Positions 1-8,138 of a stretch of DNA of 34,884 bases are shown here, piece by piece. The notes under the pieces are model-generated. The model made no database searches, had not been told where the DNA came from, and worked only from the letters and a program-made list of their open reading frames with translations. Position numbers and translations under genes: made by a program. The DNA is from Chryseobacterium gleum (GTDB lineage: Bacteria; Bacteroidota; Bacteroidia; Flavobacteriales_C; GCA-002722245): assembly GCA_945871895.1 (NCBI GenBank), contig CAMBXP010000019.1:1-34884 (forward strand). The letters run 5' to 3'. Each line of letters starts with the position of its first letter. Positions within the stretch are counted from its first letter, which is position 1.

Positions 1-1
1 T

Positions 2-121
2 CTCTGCAAAGTTTAGCGATAGCGTAACTTTGCTGAATCTTTTCTTCAAGCTTTCAGCTTGCGATATTAAGAAGATACAATCTTCAAGAAAAGATTCAGC
101 TAAGTTGAAAACTTAGCAGAG
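2..121. repeat. Dispersed palindromic repeat, copy A
   Basis: Imperfect long inverted repeat in the intergenic DNA upstream of the first gene. Bases 32-46 and 86-100 are perfect 15-bp complements. The flanks (2-31 and 101-121) continue the pairing with an interruption of roughly ten bases. A second copy lies at 7981-8113: 82-117 matches 8072-8107 with one mismatch in 36, and 35-60 matches 8010-8035 with one mismatch in 26. No ORF is plausible inside it. It is probably a small non-autonomous or REP/MITE-like element whose transcript would fold into a hairpin; the mobility class is inference. Confidence 0.75.
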
Positions 122-129
122 CGAGGAGA

Positions 130-156
130 CCGCTTAGGCAAAAGAAGCCTAAGCGG
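130..156. repeat. Perfect hairpin, 10-bp stem and 7-base loop
   Basis: Arms 130-139 (CCGCTTAGGC) and 147-156 (GCCTAAGCGG) are exact complements around an A-rich loop. It lies directly after palindromic repeat copy A. No T-run follows on either side, so an intrinsic terminator is not well supported. It may be part of a compound repeat or a REP-like site. Confidence 0.6.
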
Positions 157-238
157 CGCTGAATTAGCTGAGAAAAATCATCTTTCCGTCCTTTAATCTT
201 TTAAAACATGGTTCAGACATTTTCCCTATTTTTAGCCC

Positions 239-1186
239 ATGAAAGATTTTCTTCGCCGTTTTAAAATCAGCTATATTCTCTACAATTTCTTTAGAAAAAA
301 AGATTTGCAGCACAATGAAGCGATGTACAATAAATTGGGCATAAAGAAAAAATATTTTTCTCCTGTAAATAGCAAAGATTTTGAAAATCTTCCACAAGAA
401 ACTCCTTGGTTAGACAAAGAAGATTCGAAAGTGGTTCTTCCAAACAACCAACAATTTCAGGCTTTACCAACGAATATTCAAAATGAATTAATCAATTACA
501 GCGACAAAGGATACGCTATTCTTCGCGGATTTTTTGATGCACAAACCATCGGTAAAATCAACACAGAAATAGATTCAATGGTGGCCGAAGGAAAAGCCAA
601 TTGGCGTTACAACAACAGCAAAATAATGTTTGCCATACACGAATCCACTTTCTTAAAAAGCATTGGCAAAAACGAACAACTCAACACTATTTTATCACTT
701 CTTTTGGGCAAAAAATCGAAGCTTTTTCAAAGCATCAATTTCTTGTATGGAAGCGAACAAAAAACACATAGCGACAGTGTGCACATGACTACCTATCCTT
801 TTGGGTATATGATTGCTGTTTGGGTAGCGTTGGAGGACATTTCAGAAGATCAAGGTCCGCTACACTATTACCCTGGCAGCCATAAATTACCATACGTAAT
901 GAACAAAGATTACAACAACGAAGGCAATCAGTTTTTGGTGGGTGATAAACTATACTACGATTACGAAGATAAAATCGAAGAAATCATAAAAGACAAAAAT
1001 TTACAAAAGGAAACCTTCTTAGCTAAAAAAGGAGACGTATTAATTTGGCATGCCAATTTGATGCACGGCGGAAACAAACATGTTGATAAATCGAAAACGC
1101 GCAAAAGCATGGTGTTCCACTACTTCAGCGAAAATGTAGTTTCTTATCATGAATTTACTCAGCGTCCGGCTTTGATAAAAGAATAA
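239..1186 (+). CDS. Phytanoyl-CoA dioxygenase (PhyH) family protein
   Basis: This is a 315-residue predicted Fe(II)/2-oxoglutarate-dependent oxygenase. The metal-binding triad is visible as H177-S-D179 (in KTHSDS) and H276 (in LMHGGN). R288, twelve residues after the distal His, fits the 2-oxoglutarate carboxylate-binding Arg. Length and motif spacing match the PhyH family, which hydroxylates diverse small molecules; the substrate cannot be deduced here. There is no signal peptide, so it is probably cytoplasmic. The ATG at 239 is the first in frame and follows repeat-rich DNA. Neighbours give no pathway hint, and it is separated from hemH by an inverted repeat. The family call is secure and the specific reaction is unknown. 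Confidence 0.88.
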   Translation: MKDFLRRFKISYILYNFFRKKDLQHNEAMYNKLGIKKKYFSPVNSKDFENLPQETPWLDKEDSKVVLPNNQQFQALPTNIQNELINYSDKGYAILRGFFDAQTIGKINTEIDSMVAEGKANWRYNNSKIMFAIHESTFLKSIGKNEQLNTILSLLLGKKSKLFQSINFLYGSEQKTHSDSVHMTTYPFGYMIAVWVALEDISEDQGPLHYYPGSHKLPYVMNKDYNNEGNQFLVGDKLYYDYEDKIEEIIKDKNLQKETFLAKKGDVLIWHANLMHGGNKHVDKSKTRKSMVFHYFSENVVSYHEFTQRPALIKE

Positions 1187-1207
1187 ATTAATTCTTCTGC
1201 TCATCAA

Positions 1208-1300
1208 GTAGAGACAGATAGAATCTGTCTTCAAATAGACAATATTCCATTTTTTTTAAAATGAATTAATCTTTTTAAGACAAATTCTATCTGTCTCTAC
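1208..1300. repeat. Inverted repeat with 24-bp arms
   Basis: Arms 1208-1231 and 1277-1300 are reverse complements with a single mismatch, separated by 45 AT-rich bases. The outer ends read GTAGAGAC and GTCTCTAC, and each arm has an internal small palindrome (AGACAGAT...ATCTGTCT type). This resembles the GTAGAGAC-ended REP/MITE-like palindromes common between genes in Bacteroidota and cyanobacteria; that comparison is from memory. It sits between the PhyH gene and hemH and could also act as an RNA hairpin at the 3' end of the first transcript. Confidence 0.75.
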
Positions 1301-1335
1301 AAAAACACTAACACATTTTACTTATTTTCGCAAGC

Positions 1336-2361
1336 ATGAAAGCAGTATTACTAGTTCAACTCGGCACTCCCGATAAACCAGAAAAAGCAGATGTTAAAAG
1401 ATATCTGAAAGAGTTTTTAAACGACCCAAGAGTTATCGATTTTCCTACGTTAAAACGCACCATATTGGTGAATGGAATCATCATTCCAGCTCGATTGAGC
1501 AACTCTACAGAGATTTACAAAAAAGTATTTACCGATAAAGGTTCTCCCCTACTTTTTCACACAGCGGAACTCGCTAAAAAATTACAAAAAGAAATGGGTA
1601 GCGAGTACTTGGTGAAATTTGCCATGCGTTACCAAAACCCTTCTGTAACCGGTGTGTTGGCTGAATTGGAAAAAATGGCTTTGGAAGAATTAATTGTTGT
1701 TCCGCTTTATCCTCAATACGCATCATCCTCTACAGGCAGCACTGCACAAAAGGTGCTAGAAATAGTGAGTAAGTGGGAAACCATACCCAATGTTCGTTTT
1801 GTAAATAAATTTTTTGAAAACGAAGGATACTTAAATTGTGTTGCCGAGCAAGGCTCAAAACACGATTGGAAAAGCTATGATAAAGTAGTTTTTAGTTTCC
1901 ATGGATTACCAGAAAGACACATCGCTAAAGGCTGTAAAGTAGCCAACTGCAAAGCAGAAGATTGCATTAGTAAATGTGATGACGAAAGAAAATATTGCTA
2001 TCGTTCTTCCTGCTATGAAACAGCCCGACAAGTGGCGGCTAGAATGAATATTCCCGATGAAAAATATGCTGTGGTATTTCAATCACGTTTGGGAAAAGAC
2101 CCTTGGATTCAACCATTCGCCGATGTTGAGCTGGTAAACTTAGCCAAAGCCGGTGCAAAAAAATTATTGTTCTTCTCTCCTGCCTTCGTTGCCGATTGCT
2201 TGGAAACCATAGTTGAAATTGGCACCGAATACCAAGAGATTTTTCAGGAACACGGAGGCGAAAAAGTGCAACTGGTAGAAAGCTTAAACAGCAATGACAG
2301 CTGGGTGAAAGCACTAGAAGACATTATAAAAAAAATAGAACCTAATTCTAAATTATTTTAA
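1336..2361 (+). CDS. hemH: Ferrochelatase
   Basis: A 341-residue ferrochelatase, which inserts Fe2+ into a porphyrin in the last or near-last step of heme synthesis. The N-terminus (VLLVQLGTPDKP), the SFHGLPERH motif with catalytic H189 and the SPAFVADCLET motif with E290 are the family's active-site signatures. Length is typical of bacterial enzymes. An unusual feature is a run of six cysteines (C200, C205, C210, C214, C221, C226) just after the catalytic His motif, where some microbial ferrochelatases carry [2Fe-2S] ligands. Whether the substrate is protoporphyrin or coproporphyrin cannot be told from sequence. pabB begins 27 bases after the stop. The only other heme-related gene in the window is hemW, far away. 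Confidence 0.96.
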   Translation: MKAVLLVQLGTPDKPEKADVKRYLKEFLNDPRVIDFPTLKRTILVNGIIIPARLSNSTEIYKKVFTDKGSPLLFHTAELAKKLQKEMGSEYLVKFAMRYQNPSVTGVLAELEKMALEELIVVPLYPQYASSSTGSTAQKVLEIVSKWETIPNVRFVNKFFENEGYLNCVAEQGSKHDWKSYDKVVFSFHGLPERHIAKGCKVANCKAEDCISKCDDERKYCYRSSCYETARQVAARMNIPDEKYAVVFQSRLGKDPWIQPFADVELVNLAKAGAKKLLFFSPAFVADCLETIVEIGTEYQEIFQEHGGEKVQLVESLNSNDSWVKALEDIIKKIEPNSKLF

Positions 2362-2388
2362 TGTATTTTTGAGGTTCAGCAATGAGCC

Positions 2389-3660
2389 TTGAAAAGAATA
2401 TTAAAAAGCATACAATTTGATTACGCTAAAGACTTGTATTCTGTGCTATCTTTCGCTGCAAAATCAGATTACTCCATTGTTTTAAATCCTTTGCGTATTG
2501 GTGAAGGATTTAAAACTTTATATGCTTTTGGTAACAGAAACATAGTGCAAGGGAACGTTGGAAATGCCTTCGAGGAAATTGCAAAATTGAAAGAGTCAGG
2601 GGCTACAATTTTCGGTTATTTCTCTTACGAACTAAAAAATGAAATAGAATCGCTTTCTTCTGCAAATTATGATCACACTCACTTTCCTGATTACTTCTTC
2701 TTTCAGCCTCGTTTGATGGTGCGAGAAATGGAAGATGAGCTTCTTTTAGAATACTATGAAGAAGACGAATTATATGCACAGCATTTTATTGAAGAAATCA
2801 GCAAAAAAGTAGAGGGTGATTCAAGTTCACATTCAATCTCATTAAAATCTCGATTAAGCAGAGAAGAGTATATTTCTAAAGTCAACAATCTCAAAAAACA
2901 CATTCACCGAGGAGATATTTATGAAGTCAATTTCTGTCAGGAATTTTATGCTGAAAACGTCGTGCTAAATCCCCTAGAAGTTTTCCAAAAATTGCTCAAC
3001 AAATCATCCACTCCATTTTCATCATTTTTGAAAATGGAGGACAAATTTCTGCTGTGTGCATCGCCCGAAAGATTTTTGAAGAAAGAAGATTCTCGCGTTA
3101 TTTCGCAACCTATCAAAGGAACAGCGAAGCGCGGCGCAAATGAGGAAGAAGACGAAAAGCTCAAAAAAGCATTGTTTGAAAGCGCTAAGGAAAGAAGCGA
3201 AAATGTAATGATAGTTGATTTGGTGCGCAATGATTTATCAACTATTGCAAAAGACGGAAGCGTGAAGGTTGAGGAGCTTTTTAAGGTATATTCTTTTCCG
3301 CAATGGCATCAAATGATTTCTACTATTTCTTGTGAAGTAAACGACAAAATTTCGGCTATAGAAATCATTAAAAAGTGTTTTCCAATGGGTTCAATGACAG
3401 GTGCTCCTAAAGTAAGCGCCATGCGATTGATAGAAGAAAATGAAAGCATGAAACGAGGAATTTTCTCGGGCGCTGTTGGCTATATAGACGAAGAAAATGA
3501 TTTCGATTTCAATGTGGTCATTAGAAGTTTGGTGTACAATGCAAAAACAAAATACCTTTCTTTATGCGTAGGCAGTGCTATTACAGCACATTGTGATGCA
3601 CAGCAAGAATATGAAGAATGCCTGCTAAAAGCCGCGGTATTAAAAGAAGTATTACAATGA
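2389..3660 (+). CDS. pabB: Aminodeoxychorismate synthase component I
   Basis: A 423-residue chorismate-binding enzyme that would convert chorismate plus ammonia to 4-amino-4-deoxychorismate for folate synthesis. The PIKGT motif with K243 is the PabB signature; anthranilate synthase has PIAGT. KGTAKRG, VDLVRNDL and the GSMTGAPK loop are also present. The start is TTG at 2389. An in-frame TGA lies at 2383-2385 and the next in-frame ATG is about 100 residues downstream, inside the fold, so TTG is required. Its stop overlaps the tilS start (ATGA), implying translational coupling. The glutaminase partner (pabA) and the lyase (pabC) are not in the window. The PabB call over anthranilate synthase rests mainly on PIKGT. 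Confidence 0.92.
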   Translation: MKRILKSIQFDYAKDLYSVLSFAAKSDYSIVLNPLRIGEGFKTLYAFGNRNIVQGNVGNAFEEIAKLKESGATIFGYFSYELKNEIESLSSANYDHTHFPDYFFFQPRLMVREMEDELLLEYYEEDELYAQHFIEEISKKVEGDSSSHSISLKSRLSREEYISKVNNLKKHIHRGDIYEVNFCQEFYAENVVLNPLEVFQKLLNKSSTPFSSFLKMEDKFLLCASPERFLKKEDSRVISQPIKGTAKRGANEEEDEKLKKALFESAKERSENVMIVDLVRNDLSTIAKDGSVKVEELFKVYSFPQWHQMISTISCEVNDKISAIEIIKKCFPMGSMTGAPKVSAMRLIEENESMKRGIFSGAVGYIDEENDFDFNVVIRSLVYNAKTKYLSLCVGSAITAHCDAQQEYEECLLKAAVLKEVLQ

Positions 3661-4931
3661 AATATCAAAAAATATTTACTGAAAAAGATTCAATTTTAGT
3701 AGCTGTTAGCGGCGGAATAGATTCTGTTGTTCTACTTCACCTATTGAAACAAGAAAAATTGACTATTGCAGTAGCCCATTGCAACTTCTCCTTGCGGGCT
3801 AAAGAATCTGATGCCGACGAAGCCTTTGTAAAAACACTCGCTAAAAACTATAAAATTCCATTTTTCACGAAGAAATTCAACACCAAAAAAGTTGCGAAAG
3901 AGCAATCTATTTCAACGCAAATGGCAGCACGTGAATTACGTTATACATGGTTTAGTGCATTGGCCAAAGAAAATGGGTTTACTAAAATCGTGGTGGCACA
4001 TCACGCCGATGACCAAATGGAAACTGTGTTGCTCAACTTAACAAGAGGCACAGGCATATCGGGATTTACCGCCATGAATGCCCAAAACGGACTAATTGCT
4101 CGCCCCCTGCTTTCATTAAGCAGAAAAGATATTGAAAGCTACGCTAAAAAACATACATTAAAATGGCGGGAAGATGCCAGTAATGCAGAAGACAAGTACG
4201 CACGCAATCGAATTCGTCACAAAGTAATGCCAGTGCTCAAAGAATTGAATCCATCATTGTTGGCCACATTTTCAAACAGTAGAAATCGTTTACAAAATGT
4301 GCAGGTCGTTTTCGAGAAAGCCAAAAGTGATTTTTTAGTAAAAGCTGCTTTTGACGGTGGTTGGAAATTTAAAATCACGAAAGACAGTAACTCACTCGCA
4401 TTATTGAGCGAAATATTGTTCGATTTTGGCTTCACGCACGATGCCATTGATAAAATTATACAAAGTGCTACATCAGAATCGGGTAAAATATTTTTAGGCC
4501 AAAACTGCAGATTACTTAAAAATAGAAATGAATGGTTGCTGACGCCAATTATGACCTGGGAAGAAGAAATTTTAATAGCAGAAAACGAATCGATTTCTTC
4601 GCCCATTCTATTGAAAACAGTTGTGAAAGCAATGAAAGGCTACAAAATATCGAAAGAAAAAACGCTAGCCCAATTGGATGCAAGTAAGCTGAAGTTCCCT
4701 TTAAAATTACGCAAATGGAAACAAGGAGATTGGTTCATTCCCTTTGGTATGAGAGGAAAAATGAAGCTGAGCGACTACTTCATCAACCAAAAGTTTTCGT
4801 TATTGGAAAAAGAAAATGTTTGGATTTTAGCATCGGGAAATGACATTATATGGATTGTGGGTCACCGCGTCGACCAGCGCTATGCGATTGGTGAAAAGAC
4901 AAAAAAAGTATATCTTGCACAAGTGAAATAA
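3657..4931 (+). CDS. tilS: tRNA(Ile)-lysidine synthase
   Basis: A 424-residue PP-loop ATPase that attaches lysine to C34 of the AUA-reading tRNA-Ile. The P-loop SGGIDS lies at residues 18-23, followed by the HHADDQMET motif. A C-terminal TilS domain is recognisable (KWKQGDWFIPFGMRGK, LSDYFINQK). The frame is open back to 3618, but the ATG at 3657 is chosen because it overlaps the pabB stop (ATGA) and places the P-loop at the usual distance from the N-terminus. This is an essential function in bacteria. The next gene begins four bases after the stop, so pabB, tilS and the membrane protein are probably co-transcribed. Confidence 0.96.
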   Translation: MKYQKIFTEKDSILVAVSGGIDSVVLLHLLKQEKLTIAVAHCNFSLRAKESDADEAFVKTLAKNYKIPFFTKKFNTKKVAKEQSISTQMAARELRYTWFSALAKENGFTKIVVAHHADDQMETVLLNLTRGTGISGFTAMNAQNGLIARPLLSLSRKDIESYAKKHTLKWREDASNAEDKYARNRIRHKVMPVLKELNPSLLATFSNSRNRLQNVQVVFEKAKSDFLVKAAFDGGWKFKITKDSNSLALLSEILFDFGFTHDAIDKIIQSATSESGKIFLGQNCRLLKNRNEWLLTPIMTWEEEILIAENESISSPILLKTVVKAMKGYKISKEKTLAQLDASKLKFPLKLRKWKQGDWFIPFGMRGKMKLSDYFINQKFSLLEKENVWILASGNDIIWIVGHRVDQRYAIGEKTKKVYLAQVK

Positions 4932-4935
4932 GGCT

Positions 4936-5427
4936 ATGAAAGAAAACAATCTTTTTGAGGAAAAACAATACCTAGGCACCAATATAATGCACCTATTAAT
5001 TCGTTTGGTAATTGCTATGGGTTGCTTTTGCTTGTACCGCTTTTCCGACACCGATGACGAAACGAAAGGTTTATTTTTCATCTTAGGAATAGCAGCACTT
5101 GCCATATCGGGGTTATTGGTTTTTGTGTTACATATTAGCACCGTGGTAAACAATGGCAGCTTGGTTTTAGATGGTTTTTGGATGTCGAGAAGAGTTAAAA
5201 TAGATTTGAATTCTATCGTAAGTGCCGAGGTGACTAAGTATCCGCGATTTGTAATGCACCGTGCAGTATACAATTTACACTTAAAAGGTACCATTAAATT
5301 TTTCACCAAAGGTAGCGAGGCCGTGCTGCTGATTGATCGCGACGGATTAAAATATTGCATTGGTTCTCAGAAGGCTAAAGAATTATGTGCCGCAGTGCAG
5401 AAACAAATTCAATCGACTAAAGTATAA
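4936..5427 (+). CDS. Two-TM membrane protein, possible PH-like domain
   Basis: A 163-residue protein not recognised as a named family. Two hydrophobic segments (about residues 19-38 and 46-70) form a hairpin, followed by about 90 residues of predicted beta strands. The pattern (NGSLVLDGFW, then VKIDLNSIVSAEV, VLLIDRDGLKYCIGSQKAKEL) resembles bacterial PH-like domains attached to a membrane hairpin, which is inference from strand rhythm only. It starts four bases after tilS, so co-expression is likely, but no functional link to tRNA modification is implied. Confidence 0.75.
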   Translation: MKENNLFEEKQYLGTNIMHLLIRLVIAMGCFCLYRFSDTDDETKGLFFILGIAALAISGLLVFVLHISTVVNNGSLVLDGFWMSRRVKIDLNSIVSAEVTKYPRFVMHRAVYNLHLKGTIKFFTKGSEAVLLIDRDGLKYCIGSQKAKELCAAVQKQIQSTKV

Positions 5428-5481
5428 TCGGAATATATATTTTTTTATATTTACTATTACAGACCTAAAAAAATCAAGAAT

Positions 5482-5796
5482 ATGTCAACAAGTAAAATGC
5501 CCTCAGGAATACCAATCGCTCAAGCGATTGATAAAGAACAAGTGAAGTTGTTGCGTTTTAGCACAGAAGATGTTCTTACCGACAAACAAGAGGTTTTACA
5601 AAGAGGGATAGATCTTAAGAGAGCAGAAGCCGTAGGAGCAAGCGCAAAATCAAACGTTAAAATTTTCTTCAAATCATACAACGGAAACCGCTATAAAGTA
5701 GAAGCTACCATTTGGGCTGTTACTGAAAAAACGGTGTCGTTGAAAGGTGAAATCATGATTCCTATTGTGAGTATCTATAAAATAGGTTTATTCTAA
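5482..5796 (+). CDS. Small protein of unknown function
   Basis: A 104-residue protein with no recognised family. There is no signal peptide or TM segment. The N-terminal half is charged and probably helical (DKEQVKLLRFSTEDVL, KQEVLQRGIDLKRAEAVG). The C-terminal half alternates hydrophobic and polar residues as in a small beta sheet (NVKIFFKSYNGNRYKVEATI, EIMIPIVSIYKIGLF). The ATG at 5482 follows a 54-base AT-rich gap. Codon use looks like that of the neighbours, and the length and coherent amino-acid pattern support a real gene. Confidence 0.7.
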   Translation: MSTSKMPSGIPIAQAIDKEQVKLLRFSTEDVLTDKQEVLQRGIDLKRAEAVGASAKSNVKIFFKSYNGNRYKVEATIWAVTEKTVSLKGEIMIPIVSIYKIGLF

Positions 5797-5869
5797 TTTA
5801 ACCTATTTTAATTCGTCTCACCCATGTTCTTGCTTATATTTACTTGCATACAATCTGTGAAATAAGAGC

Positions 5870-7975
5870 ATGAAACACTTAAAAATATTATTTCTTCTTA
5901 CCTTATTTTCGAATCTCATTTACGGTCAAAAAAGTCCGGTTAAATGGGATTTCTACATTAAAAAGGTTAGTGATTGCGATTACCAATTGATATGGCATGC
6001 GCATATCGACAAGACTTGGCACATCTATTCTCAAGTAGTGCCAGAAGGTCCGTTACCCACCATTTTTACCGTAGCAACAGGAGATTACCAATTGGCTGGC
6101 GGAGTGCAAGAACCAAAAGGACACACCATTTTTGATGAAGGATTTAAAGTAAATATCACTTACCATGAAGGTGATGTGGAATTCATTCAAAATGTTCACT
6201 TACTCAATGAAAAGGAAGTTAGCATTAATACTAAAGTGGAATGGGCTTGCTGCCAATCGGATGGGAATTGTTTGCCGCCGGATGAAGTCGCTCATATCTT
6301 TAAACTAGCGGGTAGTGCAGCTTGTAGCTCTAAAAAAATAAACTCAGGAATTGGTGAAAAATTAAAATTAGAAGTTTCTCCCGCTCTAATGCCAGGCGAT
6401 ATAAAAGGCAAGTCGATTGTTATTGACGAGAGTGCCATGTTTCCTAAAGACACCAGCACTTCCTTGACTGAAAAAACTTCAACACTCAACCTCACCAAAT
6501 ACTCCTTCAAAGACAAACCCTGCACCATCAAATATTCTGAAACTAAAGACGAATCGAATTGGTTATTGTTCTTACTGGCCTTTGGTGCTGGTATTTTCGC
6601 ATTGTTAACTCCTTGCGTTTTTCCAATGATTCCAATGACAGTTTCTTTCTTCTTGAACGATGCCGAATCGAAGAAACATGGTAAATCGAAAGCGGTATTT
6701 TTTGGGTTTTCTATCATTGCAATTTTCTGTTTAATTGGTACTTTGTTTAGTTTGGCTTTTGGTGGTGATGCGGCAAATTTGTTGGCTACTCACTGGATAC
6801 CTAATTTGATTTTCTTTCTCATTTTCATTGTATTTGCTGCCTCTTTCTTTGGTTTATTTGAAATCACTTTGCCAAGAAGATGGATAGATGTTGCCGATAA
6901 AAACTCTGATAAAGGCGGATATATAGGCGTATTCTTTATGGCAATGACTACCGTTTTGGTATCGTTTTCATGTACGGGTCCGATTGCTGGAAGTCTGTTA
7001 TTACAAGCATCTGAAGGAGAATTACTCACACCGTTAATTGGTATGTTAGGCTTCTCCACCGCATTAGCGATTCCATTTACTTTATTTGCCTTCTTCCCTT
7101 CCATGATGCGCGCCTTACCAAAATCAGGCGGATGGTTGAACTCTGTAAAAATTGTTTTCGGATTTTTAGAATTAGCCTTGGCCTTAAAATTCTTAAGCAC
7201 CGCCGATTTAACAGAACATTGGGGAATATTAGATAGAGATATTTTTATCGCTTTATGGATAGTTATTTTCTCTTTACTAGGGGCATATTTACTGGGCTGG
7301 ATTAAGTTTTCTCACGATGCAGAAGTAAAGAAAATTTCTGTTTTCAGATTAGGATTGGTCATCTCAGTGTTCTCCTTTGTGTTCTATTTAATTCCTGGAT
7401 TGTTTGGTGCTCCTCTTAAATTCTTAAGCGGCTTTATTCCACCCATGAGTACGCACGACTTTAATATTCTTCAGAGAGACAATGAGGCAACACACAACAA
7501 TTCAAAATACAGCGATGTTTTACATGCGCCGCTGGGCATTAATGCTTACTTCGATTACGAAGAAGGAATGGCTGTTGCCGAACAACTTGGGAAGCCTGTA
7601 TTGCTTGATTTTACTGGTTTAGGCTGCACCAACTGCCGTAAAATTGAAGACAATGTGTGGACCGACCCAGAAATATTAAAAGTGTTGAAAGAAGATTACA
7701 TTGTAATATCTCTCTATGTTGACGAAAGAACTATCACACTGCCTAAAGCAGAGCAATACACTTCAAAATTAGACGGTAAACTCATTACTACTTTAGCAAA
7801 GAAAAATGCTGATATTGAAAAGTGCTGGTTCGATTTTAATGCTCAGCCCTTCTATGTATTAATGGACAATAATGAGCACTTGTTGAACCATCCGATTTCC
7901 TACGATAAAGCTAAATCGGTAAGTACTTTCTTAGATTTCTTGAAGGAAGGAAAAGCGAAATACATTAAGAAGTAA
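5870..7975 (+). CDS. dsbD: Thiol:disulfide interchange protein DsbD
   Basis: A 701-residue protein that would carry electrons from cytoplasmic thioredoxin across the inner membrane to periplasmic thiol proteins. It has a signal peptide at 1-19 (…LIYGQ). The periplasmic N-terminal domain contains WHIYSQ and a cysteine group C127, C128, C134. Multi-helix core segments span about 225-515, with the paired transmembrane cysteines C249 (LTPCVFP) and C368 (SFSCTGP). The C-terminal thioredoxin-like domain has a C586-T-N-C589 motif. All three redox modules of full-length DsbD are present. It is a plausible partner of the cysteine-rich surface protein at 23875, but that link is inference. A large inverted repeat follows the stop. 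Confidence 0.93.
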   Translation: MKHLKILFLLTLFSNLIYGQKSPVKWDFYIKKVSDCDYQLIWHAHIDKTWHIYSQVVPEGPLPTIFTVATGDYQLAGGVQEPKGHTIFDEGFKVNITYHEGDVEFIQNVHLLNEKEVSINTKVEWACCQSDGNCLPPDEVAHIFKLAGSAACSSKKINSGIGEKLKLEVSPALMPGDIKGKSIVIDESAMFPKDTSTSLTEKTSTLNLTKYSFKDKPCTIKYSETKDESNWLLFLLAFGAGIFALLTPCVFPMIPMTVSFFLNDAESKKHGKSKAVFFGFSIIAIFCLIGTLFSLAFGGDAANLLATHWIPNLIFFLIFIVFAASFFGLFEITLPRRWIDVADKNSDKGGYIGVFFMAMTTVLVSFSCTGPIAGSLLLQASEGELLTPLIGMLGFSTALAIPFTLFAFFPSMMRALPKSGGWLNSVKIVFGFLELALALKFLSTADLTEHWGILDRDIFIALWIVIFSLLGAYLLGWIKFSHDAEVKKISVFRLGLVISVFSFVFYLIPGLFGAPLKFLSGFIPPMSTHDFNILQRDNEATHNNSKYSDVLHAPLGINAYFDYEEGMAVAEQLGKPVLLDFTGLGCTNCRKIEDNVWTDPEILKVLKEDYIVISLYVDERTITLPKAEQYTSKLDGKLITTLAKKNADIEKCWFDFNAQPFYVLMDNNEHLLNHPISYDKAKSVSTFLDFLKEGKAKYIKK

Positions 7976-7980
7976 TCCCT

Positions 7981-8113
7981 CCATTAAGTTTAGCGCAGCG
8001 AACTTGATGGAATCTTTTCTTGAAGCTTTCAGCTTCCCTTTTTAATCAAGTTATTGTTTAGAAGCTGAAAGCTTCAAGAAAAAATTCAGCTAAGTTGAAA
8101 ACTTAGCTGAGCT
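7981..8113. repeat. Dispersed palindromic repeat, copy B
   Basis: Second copy of the element at 2-121. The inner arms 8010-8036 and 8061-8087 are reverse complements with one mismatch in 27 and a 24-base loop. The outer parts continue imperfect pairing (7985-8008 with 8088-8110). It fills the gap between dsbD (+) and the nitronate monooxygenase gene (-), both of which end into it, so the hairpin could also terminate transcription from both sides. Confidence 0.78.
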
Positions 8114-8138
8114 GTGTGTGACGAACTAATTGTAAAAA

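Noticed and set aside
130..156. Hairpin as an intrinsic terminator
   Set aside because: The stem is good, but no T-run follows on either strand, and no gene end is visible next to it.
2364..2371. TATTTTTG just upstream of pabB as a promoter -7 element
   Set aside because: It matches TAnnTTTG, but no TTG lies at the needed spacing upstream, and it sits directly after the hemH stop in a likely co-directional unit.
4827..5360. Minus-strand open frame of 177 codons opposite the tilS end and the two-TM gene
   Set aside because: The plus-strand frames have family signatures or a coherent membrane topology and operon spacing; the antisense product has none.
5360..5545. Short plus-strand frame bridging two genes
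   Set aside because: It overlaps both the end of the two-TM gene and the start of the 104-residue gene in another frame, and its low-complexity AT-rich middle is the intergenic gap.
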